The position numbers were made by a program, and so were the translations under genes. A DNA stretch of 32,724 nucleotides, taken from Anaerolineales bacterium. Its GTDB lineage: Bacteria; Chloroflexota; Anaerolineae; Anaerolineales; Villigracilaceae. The stretch spans positions 1 through 32,724 of the forward strand of contig JADGQC010000009.1 in the NCBI GenBank assembly GCA_017882125.1. Direction: 5' to 3'. A model generated the notes under the pieces. It had not been told where the DNA came from. It ran no database searches and saw only the letters and a program-made list of their open reading frames with translations. This document shows, piece by piece, positions 1-8,555 of this stretch (position 1 is the first letter of the stretch; every line of letters begins with the position of its first letter).

Positions 1-1146
1 GTCCAGCAATGGACCAGAAATGCGTTTTTGATACTTTGTCACCACCATGGATGAGCAGGTACAAGGCTTCACTGGATCCCCATAGTACCCGCACGGGCAT
101 GGATTCATGGCACCTACCAACTGGAAGTTGGCAGGGAATGTCAAGGAGCCTTGCGCCCGGCTAATCGTTACAAATTTGTCCTCAAGTGGTTGGCGCAATA
201 CTTCAAGCACGCGCATCCCGAATTCAGGCAACTCATCCAGAAATAAGACACCGTGATGGGCAAGAGAGATTTCTCCTGGGTGAGGCCAATTTCCCCCTCC
301 AACCAATCCAGCGTGGCTGATGGTATGGTGGGGTGACCTGAAAGGCCGGTTGCGTAAAAGCGGGGTTTCCGCAGGGAGTTGGTCGGCTACAGAATATATC
401 CTAGTTACATCCAGTGCCTCTTCAAAAGTCATTTTTGGCAGGATTCCGGGCAGGGCACGCGCCAACAACGTCTTGCCTGCCCCAGGTGGTCCCATCATTA
501 AAATGTTATGCCCACCTGCTGCTGCCACTTCAAGTGCCCGTTTTACATGCTCCTGCCCTTTAACCTCGCCGAAATCGGTTGGAGGGCAAAGTGGGCTGTC
601 TTCAACCTCAATACGGGTGTAACTGGGAATGGGTACACGACCAGCCAGGTGGTTGTAAAGCATTGTCAGGGATGAAACGGGAATTATTTCCAGGTTGGGG
701 ATCAGGGAAGCTTCCGCCGCGTCCACTTCTGGTACAACAATCCTCTTGAAACCGGCTTGTCGGGCGGTTGCAGCCATTGGTAACACCCCCCGGGCGTGTC
801 TGACCGTCCCATCCAATGAGAGTTCACCTACTACCATCGTCCCCTCGGCTGCTTCTGGTGACAACATTCCTGTATACACCAGGACACCCAGTGCGATTGG
901 CAGATCGTATGCGGGACCTTCCTTGCGCACAGAGGCTGGGGCTAGGTTGACCACAAGTCGTTTTCGCGGGAAGGGAACTCCTGCATTGCGGACTGCAGCT
1001 TGGACGCGTTCGCGACTTTCCTGGATGGCGGCATCTGGAAGGCCGACTATGGTCATGCCGGGGAAGCCGGAGGTGTAATCCACTTCCACTTCCACTACAA
1101 CACCGTCCAAACCTATTACTGCACAAGAATAAACACGCGCAAGCAT
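1..1146 (-). CDS. YifB/ComM-like Mg-chelatase family ATPase, partial (C-terminus beyond left edge)
   Basis: My reverse-complement translation from ATG at 1146 gives [56 protein letters not shown]..., Walker [17 protein letters not shown], Walker B-like [11 protein letters not shown], and [11 protein letters not shown]. Open to the left edge, which explains its absence from the ORF track. Confidence 0.93.
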   Translation of the reverse strand, partial: MLARVYSCAVIGLDGVVVEVEVDYTSGFPGMTIVGLPDAAIQESRERVQAAVRNAGVPFPRKRLVVNLAPASVRKEGPAYDLPIALGVLVYTGMLSPEAAEGTMVVGELSLDGTVRHARGVLPMAATARQAGFKRIVVPEVDAAEASLIPNLEIIPVSSLTMLYNHLAGRVPIPSYTRIEVEDSPLCPPTDFGEVKGQEHVKRALEVAAAGGHNILMMGPPGAGKTLLARALPGILPKMTFEEALDVTRIYSVADQLPAETPLLRNRPFRSPHHTISHAGLVGGGNWPHPGEISLAHHGVLFLDELPEFGMRVLEVLRQPLEDKFVTISRAQGSLTFPANFQLVGAMNPCPCGYYGDPVKPCTCSSMVVTKYQKRISGPLLD

Positions 1147-1310
1147 ATTTAGAGTATAGATAAGAATGGGAGTAAAGTCAACTGATGAAAATCCGCCAGT
1201 CTGTTGTAGGTTTGCAAGCAAGATGGATGGGCAATTATTTATATGGTTTGGCTAAATATAAACAAGTTATTTAAGAATTGGGCGAGGTAAAAATATTTTC
1301 TACTGGGCGT

Positions 1311-2303
1311 TCACTTGCTCATCGCAGGTAGTCCTCCCGCAGGTGTTGCTGCTTTCAAAGCGCTGATAATCGCCAGCTCCAATGCCTCAGCGGCATAAGC
1401 TCCCACGCTGCTCACATCTGCCTTTTTCTGTCCGGTTGATAAGGCGAATATGGTGTCACCATCAAGCATGGTATGTGCCGGGCGGATTACCCTGGCCAGT
1501 CCGTCATGTGACATTTGCGCAACTTTTGTTGCCTGCGACTTGTCGAGTTTCGCGTTGGTAGCTACTACTCCAATGACTGTATTACCACCCGTTGCCAAGC
1601 TTAATATTGTACGCCCGGTCATAGTTCCCATAACCTTTAAAGTATCTGCAAATTGACTTGAACCACCCAATTTCAATGGGCCAAATTTGGTGGGTCGCGC
1701 TCCCGCAATGATCTGCCCTGTCAGAGGATCCAGGACATCACCGAAGGCGTTGACCGCCACGATGGCACCCACCACGATACTCCCACCAATCACAATACTG
1801 GCCGAGCCCAATCCTGATTTCATCGCCCCCGACATTCCAAATATTTTCCCGACTGTCGCTCCGGTTCCCGCCCCTATGTTTCCTTCTAGAATTGGTCCGC
1901 TCTTAGCAGCGGAAACAGCGATATAACCCATTTCCGCGTCAGGATGGCGCTTGATTTTTCCGATTCCCAGGTCAAAAAGAATTGCCGCGGGGACAATCGG
2001 GACACGAGTTGCCCCGAATCCATATCCTATATTTTGCTCAGACAGATATTTCATCACCCCGGTTGCAGCATCCAATCCAAACGCTGATCCACCAGCCAGC
2101 ACAATTGCATGGACCTTGTCAACCAGGTTAATGGGATCCAGTAAGTCGGTTTCTCGTGTACCAGGTGCGCTGCCGCGAACATCCACGCCGCCGACCGCTC
2201 CCTTGCGGCATAGGATGACTGTACAACCTGTCAGCGCCGTCTCATCCTGAGCCTGACCGACTTCGACACCCGGAACATCAGTAATTGCATTGTAATAATT
2301 CAT
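1311..2303 (-). CDS. P1/S58 (DmpA-like) family peptidase
   Basis: MNYYNAITDVPGVEVGQAQDETALTGCTVILCRKGAVGGVDVRGSAPGTRETDLLDP plus VVATNAKLDKSQATKVAQMSHDGLARVIRPAHTMLDGDTIFALSTG are characteristic of P1 family peptidases. Confidence 0.93.
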   Translation of the reverse strand: MNYYNAITDVPGVEVGQAQDETALTGCTVILCRKGAVGGVDVRGSAPGTRETDLLDPINLVDKVHAIVLAGGSAFGLDAATGVMKYLSEQNIGYGFGATRVPIVPAAILFDLGIGKIKRHPDAEMGYIAVSAAKSGPILEGNIGAGTGATVGKIFGMSGAMKSGLGSASIVIGGSIVVGAIVAVNAFGDVLDPLTGQIIAGARPTKFGPLKLGGSSQFADTLKVMGTMTGRTILSLATGGNTVIGVVATNAKLDKSQATKVAQMSHDGLARVIRPAHTMLDGDTIFALSTGQKKADVSSVGAYAAEALELAIISALKAATPAGGLPAMSK

Positions 2304-2306
2304 TAT

Positions 2307-2489
2307 CTACTTAAGGATGTGGATCAATTCCAGGAACTCATCCCATTCTTCTTTAAAAAAATGGACAGTCACATTATTAAGTTCCAGGTGATATGTGGTT
2401 TCTCCATCAGGTTCTTCTGCTTTCCATGCTGTGTAGCTATCGGTTTCTGCCATGGTTTCAGTCTTGGGTTCAGGTGTAGTTTCGGACAT
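2307..2489 (-). CDS. small acidic hypothetical protein (60 aa)
   Basis: ORF ends 4 bp before the peptidase start, same strand. SD-like AAGGAG just upstream (ctcctttt at about 2497-2504). Confidence 0.6.
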   Translation of the reverse strand: MSETTPEPKTETMAETDSYTAWKAEEPDGETTYHLELNNVTVHFFKEEWDEFLELIHILK

Positions 2490-2541
2490 TGAAATTCTCC
2501 TTTTGGAAATCTACTTTATATGGGAAATAATAATATTTTAT

Positions 2542-3804
2542 TTATCGAAATAATTTGGCATTCTTTGTATCGCTTAGATTTTGCACAGTCGTCTTTTCAG
2601 ATTTTGGTTCCTTTCCGAATCGCCTTTGCCACCAGTTGCGAATTTTCCGGATCCATTTTGGTACACGTCGAGGTGGGATGATATCTTCTTCAGGTGGCCA
2701 GGGATCCCTGTCAACCAGTTTCCGAAACGTGTACCGACCAACAAGCTGCAGTGTTGCTAATAGCGGTGCGGCGACAATTACGCCCAGGATTCCGATCAGG
2801 TTGGCTACAATAATTGCAGCGATTAACACATACGCTGGATGGACCTTCAGGGAATTGGCCATCAAGCGGGGTGTAACTAGATTGTCAAATACCTGATCTA
2901 TCACTAGGGCTGTAATTATGGCAATGGCTGTATATCCCAGAGGTGAAATCCCAAATGGATAACTCCCTTGGAAATAAGTTACCAGGCCAAGCACTATCCA
3001 ATTGATGGCTGGACCGATATATGGTAAGAAACTTGCGAATCCAGCGAGGAGTGCAATTCCGATGGCGTAGTGAACTCCTAGAACGCTCATACAAATTGCA
3101 TAAGTTATCACCTTTGAAATGAACACGATAATCTGTCCCCGTAGAAAAGCATTCCAGATTCGACCCAGTTTTTGTCTTAGCCGGCGGATGTCCTCGGAAT
3201 ACCCTGGAATATCCACGTTTATGATCCGGGTACGAAAACCACCGCTCTCCAGAAGAAAAAAGTATGAGACTACTACGATAAACGCCATCCAGCCTAAGGT
3301 TGAAGCCGCGCTGCTAGCGAGTGTCCCGACCAACCCTCCCAACTGCCCTAGGGCAGGTTGGATGTAAGACAGGATCACTTGCCCAATGGCTTGCCAATCA
3401 ATCGTAGAAAAGTCAAATTTAAAAGGTCCGACTATATATATCTGGTGTGAAAGGCTATCGATAAATACTGGCACTTGTTTCGCATAATTCTGAACGGCAG
3501 AGATCAAATTCGTCACCTGCCCAATAAGACCGACCCCCCCCCAACTTATCAATGACAAAAGAATAATTACGAATATTAGGTAGATTAGGTTGACAGCCAT
3601 CCCCCAGGAGAGAGGGGATTTCTTGCTTACTAATGAAGCGATTGGTAATAAGAGATACGCCAAAATAAACGCTATTAGGATCGGACCAAGAATGAATTTA
3701 AATCGTACCAGCAATGCCCCTAGAACAACAACCAGGGTCAGCGTTACCACGAGTTTCGCTGTAGCGCCCCACCGTGGGGAACCAGGGGGCTGAATCTCAT
3801 CCAT
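2542..3804 (-). CDS. AI-2E family transporter (UPF0118/PerM-like permease)
   Basis: Multiple TM segments; YAIGIALLAGFASFLPYIGPAINWIVLGLV and VFDNLVTPRLMANSLKVHPAYVLIAAIIVANLIGILGVIVAAPLLATLQ are typical family motifs. Confidence 0.92.
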   Translation of the reverse strand: MDEIQPPGSPRWGATAKLVVTLTLVVVLGALLVRFKFILGPILIAFILAYLLLPIASLVSKKSPLSWGMAVNLIYLIFVIILLSLISWGGVGLIGQVTNLISAVQNYAKQVPVFIDSLSHQIYIVGPFKFDFSTIDWQAIGQVILSYIQPALGQLGGLVGTLASSAASTLGWMAFIVVVSYFFLLESGGFRTRIINVDIPGYSEDIRRLRQKLGRIWNAFLRGQIIVFISKVITYAICMSVLGVHYAIGIALLAGFASFLPYIGPAINWIVLGLVTYFQGSYPFGISPLGYTAIAIITALVIDQVFDNLVTPRLMANSLKVHPAYVLIAAIIVANLIGILGVIVAAPLLATLQLVGRYTFRKLVDRDPWPPEEDIIPPRRVPKWIRKIRNWWQRRFGKEPKSEKTTVQNLSDTKNAKLFR

Positions 3805-3877
3805 AAAATATCTCCTTGGTTATATTCTAACTTCAAGAGTAGGTTTTTACAACCGGAGAGCGCTTATAATTAGTTCC

Positions 3878-5251
3878 ATGCGTCCATTAAGGAACGCTCT
3901 TTTCATTTCAATTTTGTTGCTGGCCTCATGCTCACCCAAGCGGCCTGTTTCGCAATTCACTGTAGTCTCCCACCCGGATGGGCCTCTTTTTGTCGGCGAC
4001 CAGGTAAGTTTCGAGGTTTTTGTCCCTGCCGCGTCATCTGGCGACAACAATACCAGTGTTGAAGTGACATTTGCTGGTCAGAAACTTGGGAGTGCCCCAT
4101 TTGCCCCCTATGGTATTGGTGGGCGGAGTCAGGCAACTTTGTGGTGGGTATGGGATACGCGCGATTTGAATCCTGGCAGTTATACACTTACATTTACACG
4201 GCTTCCTGATCACACCACATGGACCGAAACCTTCGAGATCCACGCCGCTGATCATGTGCCGCCACCAGAACCCCAGGCACACTGGGTTTCTACAGAATCT
4301 GTGTGCTGCAATCTGTTTTATATTTCTGGGACTGCAGCTGCACGCGACATAGCAACGCTTAGCAAGGAAGCCGACCAGGAGTCAACAGCTGTGTCCGCTC
4401 AAATGAATACATCCCTAAGTCAACGTATCGATATCGTTTTTATGTCTCGTGTCGTAGGCCAGGGTGGATTCACCTTGAATTCTGTTTATGTCTCATATCT
4501 CGACGACAATTATATCGGCAATGATATGCCTATTTTATTTCACCACGAATTTGTTCATTATTATGACAGTACCTTGGGAGGTGACTATCGTCCCTCAATG
4601 CTTGAAGAAGGGTTGGCTGTTTACTTGACTGGCGGGCATTTTAAACCTGAACTGCTTGGACCACGTGCAGCTGCATTACTTGATCTGGGATGGTACATTC
4701 CACTCACCACAATAACCAACGACTTCTACAATCAACAACACGATATCGCTTATTTGGAAGCTGCTTCTCTCATCAAGTACTTGGTGGAAACGTACGGATG
4801 GAGTTCATTTAATCAGTTCTACCGCTCCATCCATGCACCCAGTAACCAGTCAGTATCCGCCGTAATGGATACAGCATTACAGGAACACTTCGGTAAATCA
4901 TTTGCGGAAACGGAAAACGCTTATCTCTCTTATCTGCATTCCCAATCCGTCACAGCTGATATTCGCACCGACCTCCAATTAACTGTTGATTTTTTCGATA
5001 CCGTCCGCCGTTATCAGGAAAAACTGGATCCGTCCGCTTATTTCCTGACGGCATGGTTACCCGACGGTTCAGTAATGCGGCAACGTGGAATTGTCGCAGA
5101 TTTTCTGCGCCGCCCTGAAGGTTGGGAAAATCGGTTATTCGAACAGTTGCTCATCCTTTCCCAAAAAGAATTATTTACCGGAGATTATAAAAATACTGAA
5201 CGGACCTTGCAGTGGACGAATTGGTTAATGGATATTATTGTGCAAAAATAA
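3878..5251 (+). CDS. putative lipoprotein with gluzincin (peptidase MA-like) domain
   Basis: Lipobox-like N-terminus MRPLRNALFISILLLASCS; HEFVHYYDSTLGGDYRPSMLEEGLAVYLTG gives an HExxH zinc motif with a downstream E in an EEGLA context. Confidence 0.75.
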   Translation: MRPLRNALFISILLLASCSPKRPVSQFTVVSHPDGPLFVGDQVSFEVFVPAASSGDNNTSVEVTFAGQKLGSAPFAPYGIGGRSQATLWWVWDTRDLNPGSYTLTFTRLPDHTTWTETFEIHAADHVPPPEPQAHWVSTESVCCNLFYISGTAAARDIATLSKEADQESTAVSAQMNTSLSQRIDIVFMSRVVGQGGFTLNSVYVSYLDDNYIGNDMPILFHHEFVHYYDSTLGGDYRPSMLEEGLAVYLTGGHFKPELLGPRAAALLDLGWYIPLTTITNDFYNQQHDIAYLEAASLIKYLVETYGWSSFNQFYRSIHAPSNQSVSAVMDTALQEHFGKSFAETENAYLSYLHSQSVTADIRTDLQLTVDFFDTVRRYQEKLDPSAYFLTAWLPDGSVMRQRGIVADFLRRPEGWENRLFEQLLILSQKELFTGDYKNTERTLQWTNWLMDIIVQK

Positions 5252-5290
5252 AGTATCAGGCGGTTTTTATTGCCGCCTGATACTTTATTT
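5246..5290. terminator. bidirectional rho-independent terminator
   Basis: 18-bp perfect inverted repeat AAATAAAGTATCAGGCGG (5246-5263) / CCGCCTGATACTTTATTT (5273-5290), T-rich flanks on both strands, between convergent genes. Confidence 0.9.
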
Positions 5291-5313
5291 ATTATGGTTT
5301 CGAAAAAATAATA

Positions 5314-5961
5314 TTATGGACAAGTCCCTCCAAGGAGCGGAACAAGCCAGGGTATAACTTTGCACCATAAGCTTAATCGGTCAATAATAAATAAGGAACC
5401 CACGCAGGCACAGACGATGATTATTAGTACAATCAAAATAATTAACCAGATCGGGAATTTTTTCTTGGCGGGGGTGGGGGCTTTGGAAACGGGTCCTGCA
5501 GGTGCTTGACTTGTGAAAACTTCAACTGGAGCAGTGGACGGAGGTTTAACCGGAGCAGGGACGGGTGCTTGAGCAGGAGCAGGGGTTGGAACCGGTTTTT
5601 GGACCGGGGCAACTGTCTTGAGTGCTTGAGCAGAGGAGATAACAGTTGCATTCGGGTCAAAGCTGGTCTCATACATTAAAACAATATTTTCTCCAAATGT
5701 GACCGTATCGCCCGGTTTTAGTTCTTGTGGAGTGGTGATGCGCTGTCCATTAATAAATGTCCCGTTGGTTGAACCAAGGTCCTGGATCACAAAAGTGGAG
5801 TTTTGCTGAGTCAGCTTGGCGTGTTTACGCGAGACCTCGGCATCGTTAATTGCGATGAGATTGCTTGCATCACGTCCGATTATGATTTCAGATGCTTCGA
5901 GTGGATATATCCTTCCAGTATTTGGGCCAGAATGCATAACGAACTGGAATTGAGCAGCCAT
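5314..5961 (-). CDS. FHA domain protein with proline-rich linker and C-terminal TM segment
   Basis: MAAQFQFVMHSGPNTGRIYPLEASEIIIGRDASNLIAINDAEVSRKHAKLTQQNSTFVIQDLGSTNGTFINGQRI is a classic FHA domain. Start placed at 5961 (SD AGGAGGAACT) rather than the ORF-track start 5988. Confidence 0.93.
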   Translation of the reverse strand: MAAQFQFVMHSGPNTGRIYPLEASEIIIGRDASNLIAINDAEVSRKHAKLTQQNSTFVIQDLGSTNGTFINGQRITTPQELKPGDTVTFGENIVLMYETSFDPNATVISSAQALKTVAPVQKPVPTPAPAQAPVPAPVKPPSTAPVEVFTSQAPAGPVSKAPTPAKKKFPIWLIILIVLIIIVCACVGSLFIIDRLSLWCKVIPWLVPLLGGTCP

Positions 5962-6148
5962 AGTTCCTCCTGAATGAATCCTGATCATGAATATCTGATC
6001 ATAGTGTACAGAATTTAATTGAAAATGTCAATTCATCCAAATAACAAATATCGAATCATTCTGTATGGTTGCTGTATCGAATCAGAAATACTCAAACCAG
6101 TTTTCGTGAAGAAGTCCCTTAGGTGAAATGTCTAATGTTATCAGCTTC

Positions 6149-6176
6149 TTGCGATTCGACAGGATAATTGTATAAT
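6149..6176 (+). promoter_or_regulatory. candidate sigma70-type promoter for the GGDEF gene
   Basis: TTGCGA (6149-6154), 16-bp spacer, TATAAT (6171-6176), upstream of the CDS. Confidence 0.55.
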
Positions 6177-6229
6177 AAAGAGGGATACCACTCTTGGGAA
6201 TTATTGTGAGCGATCGGGGAAGGAAAAGA

Positions 6230-7438
6230 ATGAAATCGCACACCGGGATTTTAAATGAGGCACGTCAACGTTTATCTTTAAAAAAGGTTCCTGTTCCTGA
6301 CCAGGAAAGCTTACTTGATTTATTGAATCTATTATTGTCGATTATGGACGATAAAGAGCTTGAGGACGGGTCGATTTCCGGGCGTCTTGTGGATGTGCTT
6401 GCCGAAAATGGGAATTTATTGTTATTAATTCAGCGCCAGGCAGCGGAACTCGACGCCCTCAAACGGATAACATTTAACCTGACCTCCAATCTTGATCTCC
6501 AGGCGGTATTGGATGGTGTGGTTAGGGAAGCCATGCAACTGGTCAAGGACGCCCAGGATGCGCATATTTACCTGTTTCATGAGGATAAACTAATATTTGG
6601 CGCATCATTGAAAAATAATGGCGAAGAAAATGTTCAAATATCTGAACCTCGCCCAAATGGGTTAACCGGTACCGTGGCTCGCGAGAAAAAAATACTTATT
6701 ATCGAAGACATGACAAATCACCCAATTTACAAAGGTATGCCAAAAAACTGGTGCGGTTCAATTATAGGCCTTCCCTTGATGCACAGGAGCCGGGTTATCG
6801 GGGTAATGAACCTCGCCCGGAATACACCGGGTGAATTTAGCAAGGCAGAAATCCGTTTGCTGAATCTACTTGCTGATCAGGCCGCTATCGCGATCATAAA
6901 TGCACGATTACATTCTGCGGTTAGTCACCAGGCGCGTAGTGATTCCTTGACTGAGCTTCCCAACCGTCGTGCGTTGGATGAACGTCTGGATAAAGCCATC
7001 GCTCAGTCTGTTGCCAGTGGCAATCCATTCTGTGCAGTCATGATGGATCTTGATGGTTTTAAAATAATCAACGATACATTTGGTCACAAGGTTGGTGACG
7101 AAGTTTTGCAACAGGTTGCCAACTCGATGGAAAAATCTTTGCGCTCAACAGACTTTCTCGCTCGATATGGCGGTGATGAATGGACTCTGGTCCTGACGGA
7201 GACAAATTTAACACAGGCACAGGTGGTAATCCAAAAAATCCAGAATGGATTGCGCAATAATCCCGTCCAACTTCCTGATGGAACATCAACGAATATTGGC
7301 GTTTCAGGTGGGGTTGCTCTCTATCCAGTACATGCTGACACTGCTCCTGGATTGATTCGTGCCGCCGATGAAGCGCTTTTTCGAGCAAAAAAGAATAGTC
7401 GGGGGCAATTCTTGGTGGCTCAAAACGGCGATGTGTGA
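6230..7438 (+). CDS. GAF domain-containing diguanylate cyclase (GGDEF family, GGDEW variant)
   Basis: GAF region ...LKRITFNLTSNLDLQAVLDGVVREAMQLVKDAQDAHIYLF...; GGDEF region DSLTELPNRRALDERL...MDLDGFKIINDTFGHKVGDEVL...FLARYGGDEWTLVL. The ORF-track start 6194 is TTG; ATG at 6230 has SD GGGGAAGG. Confidence 0.92.
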   Translation: MKSHTGILNEARQRLSLKKVPVPDQESLLDLLNLLLSIMDDKELEDGSISGRLVDVLAENGNLLLLIQRQAAELDALKRITFNLTSNLDLQAVLDGVVREAMQLVKDAQDAHIYLFHEDKLIFGASLKNNGEENVQISEPRPNGLTGTVAREKKILIIEDMTNHPIYKGMPKNWCGSIIGLPLMHRSRVIGVMNLARNTPGEFSKAEIRLLNLLADQAAIAIINARLHSAVSHQARSDSLTELPNRRALDERLDKAIAQSVASGNPFCAVMMDLDGFKIINDTFGHKVGDEVLQQVANSMEKSLRSTDFLARYGGDEWTLVLTETNLTQAQVVIQKIQNGLRNNPVQLPDGTSTNIGVSGGVALYPVHADTAPGLIRAADEALFRAKKNSRGQFLVAQNGDV

Positions 7439-7501
7439 GTTCTCCTAAGTTATGTGACAAGAATACGTAATAAAATTGCATTCTTAGTCTCTCTTGGTTT
7501 G

Positions 7502-7530
7502 TTCACAAGTGGCTCCTATTGTGGTATCTT
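7502..7530 (+). promoter_or_regulatory. candidate promoter for the lipid kinase gene
   Basis: TTCACA (7502-7507), 17-bp spacer, TATCTT (7525-7530). Confidence 0.35.
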
Positions 7531-7566
7531 GGGGTCATATAATTCAAATTATGATGGTGGATCGCA

Positions 7567-8484
7567 ATGTCCCGCAAAGTAAAACTCATTTTTAATCCGA
7601 CTGCCGACAAGGGTCAGGCATGGCAAATTGCCAGCGACCTCCGTCCGATTGTTGCCAATTTTGGTCACGCCGACTGGAGTGGGACTGTCTATCCAACGCA
7701 TGCAACCGAATTGGCCTGCCAGGCAGGAGAACAAGGTTATGACATGGTCATCGCACTGGGAGGGGATGGTACCGTGCATGAAGTAATTAATGGCTTGATG
7801 CAAATTCCCGAAGTTAAACGGCCTGTTTTAGGGATTGTACCGATCGGTTCAGGGAACGACTTCGCTCAATCCATCAGAGTGCCACAAAAGCCAGATCTAG
7901 CCTTAGTTCATGCATTGCATGCCCCACCTCACCCGGTGGATCTGGGACTTTTCTCAGATGCAACCGGGCGAAAAGAATATTTCGATAATACCCTTGGGAT
8001 CGGCTTCGACGCTGTAGTAACCATCCGCTCCCATAAACTGCCTTTAGTACAAGGCTTCATGATGTATCTGACGGCAGTCATCCAAACGATCATACTGAAC
8101 TTTAACGCGATGCAATTGCATGTCGAAACAGAATCCGAGACTTGGGACTTATCTACCCTAATGCTGACCCTGTGTAATGGATCACGGGAGGGGGGTGGCT
8201 TCCTGGTAGCGCCAAAAGCTCGAAATAACGATGGTCTGATCGATTACGCCACAATCTGTAAAGTATCACGCTTGATGATGTTACGGTTGGTCCCCGAAGT
8301 GATGAAGGGTACCCATGGCCGGTTCAAACAAGTTCGGACTGGGACTTGCCGCAAGATGAGCATAACTTCCGACCGCGCCCTCTTCATCCATGCCGATGGG
8401 GAGATCTTCACCGGGTTCAATACGGATATTCACAACCTGTCTATGCAGGTCATACCCAATGCAATTCAAGTTGTTCGAGGCTAA
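7567..8484 (+). CDS. diacylglycerol kinase family lipid kinase (DgkB/YegS-like)
   Basis: KLIFNPTADKG, ALGGDGTVHEVINGLM and VPIGSGNDFAQS motifs. Confidence 0.93.
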   Translation: MSRKVKLIFNPTADKGQAWQIASDLRPIVANFGHADWSGTVYPTHATELACQAGEQGYDMVIALGGDGTVHEVINGLMQIPEVKRPVLGIVPIGSGNDFAQSIRVPQKPDLALVHALHAPPHPVDLGLFSDATGRKEYFDNTLGIGFDAVVTIRSHKLPLVQGFMMYLTAVIQTIILNFNAMQLHVETESETWDLSTLMLTLCNGSREGGGFLVAPKARNNDGLIDYATICKVSRLMMLRLVPEVMKGTHGRFKQVRTGTCRKMSITSDRALFIHADGEIFTGFNTDIHNLSMQVIPNAIQVVRG

Positions 8485-8555
8485 AAAACCAAAATTCCTG
8501 GAATTGGAAGCGATTACAAAAGCTGTTCCATTAGTTATTAATAGCACTTATTCTT

